Origin: Actinoallomurus bryophytorum
GTDB lineage: Bacteria > Actinomycetota > Actinomycetes > Streptosporangiales > Streptosporangiaceae
Assembly: GCF_006716425.1 (NCBI RefSeq)
Contig: NZ_VFOZ01000001.1
Span: 3,162,001-3,226,000, forward strand
Reading direction: 5' to 3'
Length of the DNA stretch: 64,000 bases
Shown: one piece after another, positions 53,468-62,431 of the stretch
How positions within the stretch are numbered: position 1 is the first letter of the stretch
Layout of the letters: the number at the start of each line of letters is the position of its first letter
The notes under the pieces: model-generated
Database searches by the model: none
What the model was told of the DNA's origin: nothing
Seen by the model: the letters and a program-made list of their open reading frames with translations, nothing else
Translations under genes and position numbers: made by a program

Positions 53468-54931
53468 ATGGAGATCGCCGACCTGACGCCTGCCGAACGC
53501 CTTATGTGGCAGGCGTTCCCGCGCAGTGAGGCCGTGGACTTTCGCCAGGCCGACGACGATCCCGAGCGCGGTGACGCGTGGGGCGCCGAGCGTACGGTCC
53601 GGGCCGAGGTCGTACGGGCGCTGCTGCTCGGCGGCCTCTCCGAGGATGGGGAGATAGCGGCGCTCCGGCTTTCGGGCGTGCGGATCTCCGGTCTGCTCAA
53701 CCTGCAGTACGCGACCGTCGACTGCGCCATCCGGCTGTGGGCCTGCCACTTCGAGCAGACCCCGATCCTGTACGGCGCGAAAGTGCGGCAGCTCAACCTC
53801 AGCGAGTCCTTTCTCCCGGCCCTCAACGCGGCGACGATCCGGGTCGACGGCGTACTCCGGCTCACCGACTGCCGCATTCCCGGCGAGGTACGACTCGGCG
53901 GCGCGGAGATCTCCGGTGCGCTGTTCCTCGACCGGGCGCACCTGGGCCGGGACGGCGGCGGTGAGGATCCGATCCTGCAGCTCAACCAGGCCGTGATCAA
54001 CGACGACCTGTGGGCGCCGGGGCTGGTGGCCCACGGCGAGGTCCGGCTGAGCGGAGCACGGGTCAGCGGAGCGGTGAACCTCGACGACGCCCGCCTCAGC
54101 GCCCCGGACGGTACGGCCCTGCAGGCCGAGGCGTTCACCGTCGGGTCCAACCTCAGCGCGCGGCGGCTCCGCACGGACGGCAGGGTGAACCTGCGCGGGT
54201 CGAAGTTCCCCGGACAGATCGACCTCACCGGCGCACATCTGTCCAGCCCCGGCGGGGTGGCGCTGCGCGCCAGCAGCTGCACCATCGGCGAGCTCTGGCT
54301 GCGCGACGCCGACCCGATCGACGGCCTGGTGAACCTCCGCCGCTCCCAGCTCGACCTCATCCACGCGGCGCCCGAGGTGTGGCCGGGCCCCGTACGGATC
54401 GACGGACTCACCTATGGTTCCCTCGCCCCGGCCCTGCCCGCCGCACGGCGGCTGGAACTCCTCGAACGCGACGAGGACGGCTACGTGCCGCACGCCTACG
54501 AACAGCTCGCGGCCGCGTACCGGCGAATCGGTGACGATGCCGGGGCCCGTACGGTCCAGCTCGCCAAGCAGCGCCGCCACCGGGGAACGCTGTCCTGGTA
54601 CGCCCGGATCTGGGGCTACGTCCAGGACGCCACCGTCGGCTACGGCTTCCGGCCGGCGCGCGCCATGGCCTGGCTCCTGGCCCTCCTGCTCGTCGGCACG
54701 GCGGCCTACAGCCTGCACCACCCGCAACCGGTCGACCCGGGCAGGACACCGGACTTCCACTCGGCGATCTACACACTGGACCTGCTGCTGCCGATCATCG
54801 ACTTCGGCCAGGAGAAGGCCTTCACCCCCCACGGCGGCTACCAGTGGCTCGCCTACCTGCTGATCGCGGCAGGCTGGGTCCTGGCCACCACGGTCGTCGC
54901 CGGCATCACCCGCGCCGTCAACCGCCAGTAG
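53468..54931 (+). CDS. Beta-helix (pentapeptide-like) protein with C-terminal membrane domain
   Basis: 487 residues. About 60-300 consist of roughly 20-residue repeats with alternating hydrophobics (e.g. LRLSGVRISGLLNLQYATVD; VRLGGAEISGALFLDRAHL), predicting a right-handed beta-helix. A helical linker (EQLAAAYRRIGDDAGARTVQLAKQRR) leads to two membrane helices (WLLALLLVGTAAYSL and LIAAGWVLATTVVAGITRA) with a re-entrant-like LLPIIDFGQEKAF between them. Similar actinomycete proteins are annotated as membrane-associated oxidoreductases without evidence; no Rossmann motif is present. A channel-like or sensor role is my inference. GAGAAGG precedes ATG 53468. Confidence 0.78.
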   Translation: MEIADLTPAERLMWQAFPRSEAVDFRQADDDPERGDAWGAERTVRAEVVRALLLGGLSEDGEIAALRLSGVRISGLLNLQYATVDCAIRLWACHFEQTPILYGAKVRQLNLSESFLPALNAATIRVDGVLRLTDCRIPGEVRLGGAEISGALFLDRAHLGRDGGGEDPILQLNQAVINDDLWAPGLVAHGEVRLSGARVSGAVNLDDARLSAPDGTALQAEAFTVGSNLSARRLRTDGRVNLRGSKFPGQIDLTGAHLSSPGGVALRASSCTIGELWLRDADPIDGLVNLRRSQLDLIHAAPEVWPGPVRIDGLTYGSLAPALPAARRLELLERDEDGYVPHAYEQLAAAYRRIGDDAGARTVQLAKQRRHRGTLSWYARIWGYVQDATVGYGFRPARAMAWLLALLLVGTAAYSLHHPQPVDPGRTPDFHSAIYTLDLLLPIIDFGQEKAFTPHGGYQWLAYLLIAAGWVLATTVVAGITRAVNRQ

Positions 54932-54990
54932 GACGCCCCTCGGCGACGATCACGCTCTCCTTCCGATGGCGCTCGGGGTTCAGAACGGCC

Positions 54991-55362
54991 TCAGTCCACC
55001 AACCCCATGTAGGCGAGCAGACCGCTGTCGATCATCTCCATCACGGCAGGTGGTATTTCCCCGAGATAGTCGCCAAGAGCCTTCTTTTCGATCGGCTGCG
55101 GCATCACCGTTCGCGCCCAGCACTTCGATGGCAGGTTCCCGACGCCGTACGCGAGCTTCACGCAGAACTCCGTGGCTCGCGTGCCGGACGAGGAGGTCGG
55201 TACGACCAGTACGTGCGGCCACTCAGGCGACGCGTTCTTGGCGTCACCGCTGATGACGATGACCGGCCGCCGATTGTGGAATGCGCGCTGCGGATTGGGG
55301 GGTAACGACAGAGTCTCGTCGGAGACCCAGAAGACGCCACCCCGTCGGATGGCGAGGGTCAC
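54991..55362 (-). CDS. PemK/MazF-like toxin
   Basis: 123 residues of the MazF/PemK fold. IRRGGVFWVSDE opens strand 1, NRRPVIVISGD carries the conserved basic residue, and VLVVPTSSSG has the Thr-Ser-Ser catalytic strand. CWARTVMPQPIEKKALGDYLG and ALEMID-like helices end it. MazF proteins cut mRNA or other RNA at short sites. Here the toxin follows a Panacea-domain antitoxin gene, overlapping by four bases (GTGA, start GTG 55362). Toxicity is inferred from family and context. Confidence 0.82.
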   Translation of the reverse strand: MTLAIRRGGVFWVSDETLSLPPNPQRAFHNRRPVIVISGDAKNASPEWPHVLVVPTSSSGTRATEFCVKLAYGVGNLPSKCWARTVMPQPIEKKALGDYLGEIPPAVMEMIDSGLLAYMGLVD

Positions 55363-56054
55363 CGGTCACCAAGCTCCGTTACGTTGACGTGGCCGCGCAG
55401 CTCGGCGAGGTCCCGCATCTCGGCCAGAAGCTCGTCTCCGATGCCCGCGTCGTCCGTCTGTTTCGGGGCGACCGCGCGATGGCGACGGTGACGCTCCAGC
55501 AGTTCCCTGATCTGCCGGACGCGACGGGCCCGACTCAGGTCCAGCAGGACGTTCCGGTCTCCGGCGGCCTCGGCCTCCACCATGGGCGGAGTTTGGTAGG
55601 ACAGCTTCCTGAGGACCGAGGCACTCTTGGCGCCGTGCAGGGAGACCACCCGGCGGATGATGCGCATCGACTCAGCGGGAAGGGGGTCGTCGATATCGAA
55701 CGCCAGGGCGAGGTGACACGAGCCGTACTCTTCGACACGGGTCTGGTCGTCGCGATCGACGATCTCCATCTCGACGACGGTGTTCTCGGCCCGTTTGAGC
55801 GCATGGTCGTAAGGCCCGAAATTATCCCAGCGCCAGGTCGCGCCGGTGAACGCGGTGCCGCCACTCTCGACCGCGGCAAGGTCCGCGAAATAGAGCAGCT
55901 TAACTAACTTTGTGCGATTGATCTCGTGGCTGCATTCTCGTGCGGCCTTGAGAACGGCCAGCACTGAACCGAGCAGCGGTTGAAGAGGTTGAGGCAGCTC
56001 CACTGGCTTAGCAGTGATCGAGCTCACCACCTCTCCGATCCCCCTGACCCGCAT
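55359..56054 (-). CDS. Panacea (SocA-like, DUF4065) antitoxin
   Basis: 231 residues. The Panacea core INRTKLVKLLYFADLAAVES...GATWRWDNFGPYDHAL (about 45-85) is followed by a charged helical remainder. Panacea domains are known to neutralise many unrelated toxins and often form two-gene operons with the antitoxin first, as here. ATG 56054 has AAGG about ten bases upstream. It is coupled to the MazF-like toxin gene. The flanking 365 bp are unusually AT-rich for this genome, hinting at transfer. Confidence 0.82.
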   Translation of the reverse strand: MRVRGIGEVVSSITAKPVELPQPLQPLLGSVLAVLKAARECSHEINRTKLVKLLYFADLAAVESGGTAFTGATWRWDNFGPYDHALKRAENTVVEMEIVDRDDQTRVEEYGSCHLALAFDIDDPLPAESMRIIRRVVSLHGAKSASVLRKLSYQTPPMVEAEAAGDRNVLLDLSRARRVRQIRELLERHRRHRAVAPKQTDDAGIGDELLAEMRDLAELRGHVNVTELGDR

Positions 56055-56419
56055 AGAACTTGCACCTTCAAGATAGCCTCCGTGCTTGCCGACCCGAAGC
56101 CGGTTCCAGTAACCGCCCGTAACCGTACGTTTCGCCTGTGCCGCCTCATACCTACCCCTACCTTGGCATCGGCTACAGGGGGTGGCCGGACTCGGTCTTT
56201 GAGCAAACCCGACTATTTCTTATGCGTCCGCGCGAAGTTTTCTTGAGCCGCCACCCGCTGACGTGCGCACATGACAGGCACGTGTGAGTTTGGTCGGTCC
56301 ACATACGAGCCTTCTCTCGATTTCAGAAGTCCCGCAAATTTCCTCTTTTATGAACACCACTTACGCCCATTATGTTTGTGGCGGTAAATGAGCCGTGCCG
56401 CGCCCGCCTCGATGGAACA
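56055..56419. other. AT-richer intergenic region upstream of the toxin-antitoxin operon
   Basis: 365 bp without a supportable gene. It is visibly richer in A and T than its surroundings (e.g. 56330-56385). A doubled GTAACCG (56108-56126) is the only repeat noted. It holds the antitoxin promoter and may mark the edge of an acquired segment. Confidence 0.5.
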
Positions 56420-56881
56420 TCAGGGCGTCGGCGGCCGGGGCTCCGTCAGGTCGGCGATGGCTCTCGCGGCCGTGCCGCAGATCCGGAGGTCGCGCTCGGG
56501 CGAGCCGTACGTGCTGAGCTCGATGAGGTTCTGGTCCGGGTCACGGACGTACACGCTGGTGATCGCGCCGGTGGCTCCGGTGCGTTCGACCGGGCCCTCT
56601 TCGATCGGCACGCCGTGCCGGCCGAGCTCGGCGATGACCAGGTCGAGCGGGGTGTCCGTGATCAGGCACAGGTCGGCGCTGCCCGGTGTCGCGCGGGCCG
56701 CCTTGGGCTCGTACTCCCGGCCTGCCGGGTGAAGGTTGATCTTGCTGGTGCCGAACGTCAGAGCGCGGCGGCCGTCGCCGAAGGTGACGGCCTCCATGCC
56801 CAGGACCCGTGTGTAGAAATCGGTCGTCGCGTCGAGGTCGGCGACGGTCAGAACCAGGTGGTCCAGCCGGTCGATGCGCAT
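56420..56881 (-). CDS. VOC-family (glyoxalase/bleomycin-resistance fold) protein
   Basis: 153 residues. IDRLDHLVLTVADLDATTDFYTRVLGMEAV starts the first VOC module and YVRDPDQNLIELSTY ends the second, with H7 and E in NLIEL at metal-ligand positions. A YEPKAARATPGSADLCLIT segment is common to actinobacterial VOC paralogues of unknown substrate. GAGGA precedes ATG 56881. It follows the large LuxR-type regulator by 29 bp and is probably in its operon. Confidence 0.9.
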   Translation of the reverse strand: MRIDRLDHLVLTVADLDATTDFYTRVLGMEAVTFGDGRRALTFGTSKINLHPAGREYEPKAARATPGSADLCLITDTPLDLVIAELGRHGVPIEEGPVERTGATGAITSVYVRDPDQNLIELSTYGSPERDLRICGTAARAIADLTEPRPPTP

Positions 56882-56910
56882 GAGGCATCCTCTTTCCGCG
56901 AAGACAGGGC

Positions 56911-59796
56911 TCAGGAGGACAGGGCGGCGGCGAGCTCGGCCCGGCCGTTGATGCCGAGCTTGCGATAGGCGCTGGTGAGGTACTGCTCGACAGTGCGCTG
57001 GGTGAGCACCATCTCGTCGGCGATCTGGCGGTTGGTGGCGCCCGTGACGGCGCGTTCGGCGGCGGCGCGTTCCTGGGCCGTCAGTGCGGTCACGCCGCTG
57101 ATCCGGCCCAGGTCCGGCCGGCCACCGGCCCGTCGGATGTAGCGGGCCGCCCGCAGCGAGACGGGCCTGGCGTTGATCTCCCGGGCCAGCGCGAACCCGT
57201 CCTGAAGGTGCTGCTGTGCCTCCTCGGCCGCGCCGGCCTCCAGCTGGACCGTCCCGAGGTCCACCAGCGCCGCCGCGCGGTGCAGGTCCGCGTCCAGTCC
57301 GTTCAGTACCGACACCGCCTCGAGTGCCGGCTCCACGTCCAGGGTGACCACCCCGGTCGCGGCGAGGGCCGTGCTCAGGGCGCGGGGTCCGCCCCAGAGC
57401 CGGGCGAGACGGAGCTCCTCCTCCGCGAGGGGGGCCGCGGCCACCGTGTCGCCGAGCAGCGCGTGGCACCGCGCCGCCTGTGACCGCCACGCGAGACCCG
57501 CCGGGTTGTCGATGCCGAGCGCGCACAGAATCCGGCCTGACTCCAGAAAGCCCTGTAGTGCGTCCTTGTACTGGTTGCGGGCCATGCACAGCGAGGCCCT
57601 GGCGAAGGCGAACGCGGCGCTCGCCCAGGTCGGGCCCGCCTCGGCCGCCGGGCCGTGGTCCCGTACCAGCCGGTCGGCGCCGTCCAGATCACCGATGTCG
57701 GTCAGGAGCCACAGCATCCGCGCGGGCCCGGCCGACTGGGGAGTCTCCAGCGCCGAGTCGTACTCGGTCCTGGCCGCCTTCAGGTCGCCGCGGCCGTGGG
57801 CGAGGCGACCGCGGAGGCAGGCCGCGATGGCCGCGTCGCCCGCACCGCTCTGGCGATGCGTGAACCTGCCGTCGGTCTCGCAAAGAGCGCCGGCGAGGTG
57901 GTACTCCTCGGCGTCGACGAGCAGGCTGGCGGCCAGCCACCGCAGCTGGACGTCACGGGGTTTCCGCCGGTCGACGACCTCCAGCGCGGCCCGTACGCGG
58001 TGGACGCATCCGGCGCGGTCACGGCCGCGCCGGGTGTCGGACCATGCCTCGACGACACCGGCCAGCGCGGTCAGGCGGTCATCGCCGGCGACCCGCTCCC
58101 GCAGCCGGGGCAGGCGCCGGCCGAAGAACTCACCGCTGTCGGCGGAGGCCGCGTACGCCATGAAGAGCCCGAACTCCGCCTCGGCCACCAAATCCCGGCG
58201 CTCCGGTGGCAACGCGGCACATGCCTCGTCGACCAGCTCCAGGGCAGGTTCGAGCGAGCGTCCGGCGGTGGCGTCACCGTAGGCCAGGTCGACCCCGATC
58301 CGGACCCGGAGCGACGGCTCCGTGGCCAGGTCGAGGGCTTCGAGCAGCGTGTTCTGTGCGCCGTCGACGCCCGCGCCGAGCTCGATCGCGCCGATGTCGG
58401 CCAGCAGTCCCGCGCGGGCGGCGGGCGGCATCGGCTCGCGCAGCGCCCGGCGCAGGTATCCGGCGGCCGACTGCGCCATGCCACGGGCCAGGGCGGACTC
58501 GGCGGCGGCGCGGAGCGCGTCCAGCACCCACGGCTCGCCGGACCTGTCGACGGCCATGATGTGCGGCATGGCCCGCTCGGGTTCGGCGTAGTGGTCGCGG
58601 ACCACCCGCGCGGCGCGCAGCCGTTGCGAGGTCCGGAGGCCCGCGGAGATCCCGGAGTTCACCACCGCGCGGGTCAGCGAATGGACATAGCGCAGTGGCG
58701 AGGTGTCGGACAGGATGTCGAGCCTGATCAGCCGGTCGACCGCCTTCGCGGCGGTGTCCACGTCCAGGCCCGCGAGCTCGGCGACCATCAGGAGCTCACT
58801 GTCGTCGCCGAGGACCGCCACCGCCCGTGCGACGGCCAGTGCCTCCGGTCCTGCCCGCTTGATCCAGGGGAGTACACGCCCGGCCACGGCGGTGCGGCCC
58901 ATGCTCTCGATCAACGCAGCCGACTCGTCCACCGGGGGTACGGATCGCGCCGCCAGCGCCGTCAGCAGCTCGGCCAGCAACGCTCCGTTGCCACCGGTGG
59001 CCCGACGGCATCCCGCGGCGAAGGCCTCGTCCGGTCGCGCCTCCAGGGCGTCGGTGATCCATTGGCCCACCGCGGTCTCGTGCAGGCCGTGCAGCGTCCG
59101 CCGCTCACAGGAGGTGATCAGCTCATCGACCAGGAGCCGGTCTTCGCTCATCTCCCCCGGGGATCCGGCGACCACGACGGCGAGCGGAAGGTTCGCGCTG
59201 CGATGGGCGAGATAGGCGAGCCACCGCAGCGACAGGGCGTCGCACCACTGCAGGTCGTCCACCGTGATGAGGACCGGAGCGCCCGCGTCAAAATCGAAGA
59301 GGTGGGCCGAGGCCAGCTCGAACAGGTCGAAGGGCGAGAAGTCCTCATTGGGCACCGAGCCGCCGAGCAGCGCGGGAACCGACCGTCCGTCCTGCGGGGC
59401 CGGCGACCCGGCCAGCACCTGCCGCAGCACGCCGAAGTCGTTGGCCGCCTCCAGGATCGAGGCCCGGCCCGTCACCACGGTCCATCCGCGCCGCCGGGCG
59501 TCCGACCGTACCTTGGCCAGAAGGGCGCTCCGGCCCGTTCCCGCCGCCCCTTCGAGGGACAGCAACCGGGATCCGCCGCGGCCGACGGCGTCCAGCACGG
59601 ACGTGAGCGCCGCGAGCTCCGGCTCCCTGCCGTACAGCCGCCTGGCGAGCCGACCGCCCGGTCCGTCATCGGGGTCCAGGTCGCGCGGCCATCCGAGGTG
59701 CTCGGTACGCATCGCGCCTCGCGACGCGTCGCGGGCGTTCGTAAGCTGTGCGCGACCCCGCATCGCCGTCACCACCCCGTACCGGCGTCTGTCCAC
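56911..59796 (-). CDS. Large LuxR-type (LAL) transcriptional regulator
   Basis: 961 residues. An N-terminal AAA-type domain has Walker A GAAGTGRSALL near 88-98 (Arg replaces the expected Lys) and Walker B LITVDDLQW near 185-193. A long tetratricopeptide-like helical region (about 400-880) is followed by a C-terminal LuxR helix-turn-helix (LTAQERAAAERAVTGATNRQIADEMVLTQRTVEQYLTSAYRKLG). LAL regulators often activate secondary-metabolite or catabolic genes. GTG 59796 with GGGGGAG upstream is used. A VOC gene follows; no biosynthetic cluster adjoins. Confidence 0.9.
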   Translation of the reverse strand: MDRRRYGVVTAMRGRAQLTNARDASRGAMRTEHLGWPRDLDPDDGPGGRLARRLYGREPELAALTSVLDAVGRGGSRLLSLEGAAGTGRSALLAKVRSDARRRGWTVVTGRASILEAANDFGVLRQVLAGSPAPQDGRSVPALLGGSVPNEDFSPFDLFELASAHLFDFDAGAPVLITVDDLQWCDALSLRWLAYLAHRSANLPLAVVVAGSPGEMSEDRLLVDELITSCERRTLHGLHETAVGQWITDALEARPDEAFAAGCRRATGGNGALLAELLTALAARSVPPVDESAALIESMGRTAVAGRVLPWIKRAGPEALAVARAVAVLGDDSELLMVAELAGLDVDTAAKAVDRLIRLDILSDTSPLRYVHSLTRAVVNSGISAGLRTSQRLRAARVVRDHYAEPERAMPHIMAVDRSGEPWVLDALRAAAESALARGMAQSAAGYLRRALREPMPPAARAGLLADIGAIELGAGVDGAQNTLLEALDLATEPSLRVRIGVDLAYGDATAGRSLEPALELVDEACAALPPERRDLVAEAEFGLFMAYAASADSGEFFGRRLPRLRERVAGDDRLTALAGVVEAWSDTRRGRDRAGCVHRVRAALEVVDRRKPRDVQLRWLAASLLVDAEEYHLAGALCETDGRFTHRQSGAGDAAIAACLRGRLAHGRGDLKAARTEYDSALETPQSAGPARMLWLLTDIGDLDGADRLVRDHGPAAEAGPTWASAAFAFARASLCMARNQYKDALQGFLESGRILCALGIDNPAGLAWRSQAARCHALLGDTVAAAPLAEEELRLARLWGGPRALSTALAATGVVTLDVEPALEAVSVLNGLDADLHRAAALVDLGTVQLEAGAAEEAQQHLQDGFALAREINARPVSLRAARYIRRAGGRPDLGRISGVTALTAQERAAAERAVTGATNRQIADEMVLTQRTVEQYLTSAYRKLGINGRAELAAALSS

Positions 59797-59930
59797 GATC
59801 GCTCCCCCTGCTCGTCCTCCCGGCGATCGCGGTGATCGGAAGGGTCAGGTCCCGGCCGACTCGCCCATAGCTCACATCTGCGGATTCGCAGGAGCATACA
59901 GGGAGGACCTCGGGGGCGGTCCGTCCGGGC

Positions 59931-61325
59931 TCAGGTCAGCGGGTTGTTCAGCGCCGCTGCCACGGCCGACAGGCCGGGTCCGGATGAGGCCTTGACCAGC
60001 ACGAGGTCGCCCGGTCGCAGCAACCCCTGGACCAGGTCGGTCGCCTCCTGCCGGTCCGGTACCGCATGCACCTCCGGTACGCCGGCGGCACGTGCGGCCG
60101 CGGCCAGGGCGACGGGTCCCTCCTTGGTCCCCACCACCACGAGCACCGGGATTCCGAGCTCGACGACGAGGGCGCCGATGCCCTCGTGCTCGCGGACCGT
60201 CCCGTCGACCAGACCGGTCATCTCGCCCAGCACGGCGACCGCCCGGCGGCCCGCCGCCATCGCGGCCAGGGTGTGCAGTCCGGCCCGCATGGACATGGGG
60301 TTGGCGTTGTAGGCGTCGTCGATGATCGTGACGCCGTCGGCCCGCTCGACCTTCTCGAACCGGCGCCGTGACCGCGAGACCGCGGAACTCAGGACCTCGG
60401 CGATACGGTCGGTCGCGATCCCCAGGACGCCGGCGACGGTCGCGGCGGCCACCGCGTTGGCGACCTGGTGCTCGCCCGGCAGCGTCAGCCGGACCGGGGC
60501 CGAACCGGCCGGGGTGTACAGCGTGAACGAAGCGCGCCCTTCGGCGTCGATCGCGACGTCGCGGGCCTGGACGACGGTCCCCTCGGCGTTGCCGTAGTAG
60601 ATCACCTCGGCGAGGGTCTTGCGCGCCATCGCGGCGACGCGCTCGTCGTCCGCGTTGAGCAGGGCGAACCCGCCCCGCGACGCCGGCGGCAGAGCCTCCA
60701 CCAGCTCGGCCTTCACCTCGGCGAGCTTGTCGATCCCGCCGCCGACCGTGTCCAGGTGCGAGGGGCCCACGCAGAGCACCAGGCCCAGTTGCGGCCGCGC
60801 CACCCGTGCGAGGTGGGCGATGTCCCCCGGGTAACCGGCGCCCATCTCCAGCAGGAGATACCGGGTCTGCCTGTCGGCTCTCAGGACCGTCAGCGGCAGG
60901 CCGATCTCGTTGTTGTACGAGCCGGCCGTGGCGACGGTCGGCCCGTCGCTCTCCAGGATCTGGGCGAGCAGGTCCTTGGTCGTGGTCTTGCCGACGGAGC
61001 CGGTGAGGCCGATCACGATGGGTTCCAGCCGGCCACGGACGAACGAGGCGAGTGCGGTCAGCGCGGCCACCACGTCGTCGACGACGACGCAGGGGCCTTC
61101 GACGGGCCGGGAGCCCAGCACCGCGACCGCACCGGCGGCGTACACCTGCGGGGCGAAGTCGTGCCCGTCGCTGCGCTCCCCGACGATGGCCACGAACAGC
61201 GCACCGTCGGCGGCCTCGCGGGAGTCGATGACCACGGGGCCCTCGATGGTGGGTCCGGGCGCGGCGGTCCCGTGCATCGTGCCGCCGACGACCCGTGCGA
61301 TCTCTTCCAGAGTCAGCGGGATCAT
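59931..61325 (-). CDS. murF: UDP-MurNAc-tripeptide--D-Ala-D-Ala ligase
   Basis: 464 residues with the MurF layout. The N-terminal UDP-binding domain has VVIDSREAADGALFVAI, the ATP P-loop is GLTGSVGKTTTKDLLAQIL near 109-127, and EMGAGYPGDIAHLARVARP, LPGEHQVANAVAAATVAG and DDAYNANPMSMRAGL follow. It adds the D-Ala-D-Ala dipeptide to the peptidoglycan precursor in the cytoplasm. It overlaps the end of ddl by four bases. Because murF usually sits in the division cell-wall cluster, this may be a paralogue tied to the local D-Ala genes. Confidence 0.93.
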   Translation of the reverse strand: MIPLTLEEIARVVGGTMHGTAAPGPTIEGPVVIDSREAADGALFVAIVGERSDGHDFAPQVYAAGAVAVLGSRPVEGPCVVVDDVVAALTALASFVRGRLEPIVIGLTGSVGKTTTKDLLAQILESDGPTVATAGSYNNEIGLPLTVLRADRQTRYLLLEMGAGYPGDIAHLARVARPQLGLVLCVGPSHLDTVGGGIDKLAEVKAELVEALPPASRGGFALLNADDERVAAMARKTLAEVIYYGNAEGTVVQARDVAIDAEGRASFTLYTPAGSAPVRLTLPGEHQVANAVAAATVAGVLGIATDRIAEVLSSAVSRSRRRFEKVERADGVTIIDDAYNANPMSMRAGLHTLAAMAAGRRAVAVLGEMTGLVDGTVREHEGIGALVVELGIPVLVVVGTKEGPVALAAAARAAGVPEVHAVPDRQEATDLVQGLLRPGDLVLVKASSGPGLSAVAAALNNPLT

Positions 61326-62431
61326 GCGGTGGCCCTTCGGCTCTTGCGCTCGTACCGGGCGAAGGCGAGGTCGAGGAGGCGGACCAGGATCTCCTCGTAG
61401 GAGACCCCGCTCGCCGCCCAGGCCCGCGCGTACAGCGAACGGGCGGTGAAGCCGGGCATCGTGTTGATCTCGCCGACGTACAGCTCCTGCGCGCCCTCGT
61501 CGTAGAAGAAGTCGACCCGTGCCAGCCCGTAGCCGCCGACGGCGTGGAAGGCGAGGAGGGACAGCTCACGTACGCGCTCGGTGACGGCAGGCGGCAGCTC
61601 GGCGGGGCAGGTGGTCACGTCCGCCGTGCTGAGGTACTTCTGCTCGTAGTCCGACCAGCCGCCGGACTTGAACTCCGACGGCAGCGAGGCCGCCGGCTCC
61701 TCGGAGTCGCCGAGGACGGCCACCTGCAGCTCGCGGGCGGTGATCCCCTGCTCGACCAGGACGACCTCGTCGTAGCGGAAGGCGTCCTCGACCGCCCGGA
61801 CCAGCTCGCCGGCATCGGTGACCCGTGCGATGCCGATGGAGGAACCCATGTTGGACGGCTTCACGAACAGGGGCCAGCGAAGATCACCGACCAGCTTCGC
61901 CGGATCGTCGTGTTCGCGCCAGCGCCGTTCGGTGAACCAGACGCCGGGGGTGACCGGAACGCCCTCGGCGGCGAACGCGCGCCTCATCGCGACCTTGTCC
62001 ATGCTCACCGACGAGGCGAGCACCCCGCATCCGGCGTACGGCACGTCCAGAGCCTCCAGGAACCCCTGGAGCACCCCGTCCTCGCCGTACGGCCCGTGCA
62101 TGGCCGGGAAGACGACGTCGATCTGGGCCAGCGGCGCGTCCGGGGCGTCCGGCGAGATGAGCAGGCCGCCACGCCGCAGCTCGACCTCGGTCCCCTCGAC
62201 GACGAACCCGTCCTTGATGGCCGGGCCGCTGCTCTCCCGCGCGACGTGCTCCCGCACCGTCTCGGGCGGGACCAGCACCCAGCGCCCGTCCTTGGCGACT
62301 CCGATGACGACCGGGGTGTACAGGTCAGGCCGGAGCCCGCGTACGACGGACAGGGCCGACGCGGCCGACACGTCGCCTTCCGCGGACGGTCCGCCGAAGA
62401 CGACGCCTACACGGATCGGTTGCTCAGGCAT
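61322..62431 (-). CDS. ddl: D-alanine--D-alanine ligase
   Basis: 369 residues of the ATP-grasp ligase. GPYGEDGVLQGFLE is the N-terminal substrate motif, WPLFVKPSNMGSSIGIARV binds ATP and GEINTMPGFTARSLYARAW is the metal/phosphate end. The DYEQKYLS loop keeps the Lys-Tyr pair typical of D-Ala-D-Ala enzymes; VanA-type D-Lac ligases differ there, so D-Ala-D-Ala is the likely product. ATG 62431 overlaps the VanX-like stop by eight bases. It supplies the MurF substrate. Confidence 0.94.
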   Translation of the reverse strand: MPEQPIRVGVVFGGPSAEGDVSAASALSVVRGLRPDLYTPVVIGVAKDGRWVLVPPETVREHVARESSGPAIKDGFVVEGTEVELRRGGLLISPDAPDAPLAQIDVVFPAMHGPYGEDGVLQGFLEALDVPYAGCGVLASSVSMDKVAMRRAFAAEGVPVTPGVWFTERRWREHDDPAKLVGDLRWPLFVKPSNMGSSIGIARVTDAGELVRAVEDAFRYDEVVLVEQGITARELQVAVLGDSEEPAASLPSEFKSGGWSDYEQKYLSTADVTTCPAELPPAVTERVRELSLLAFHAVGGYGLARVDFFYDEGAQELYVGEINTMPGFTARSLYARAWAASGVSYEEILVRLLDLAFARYERKSRRATA

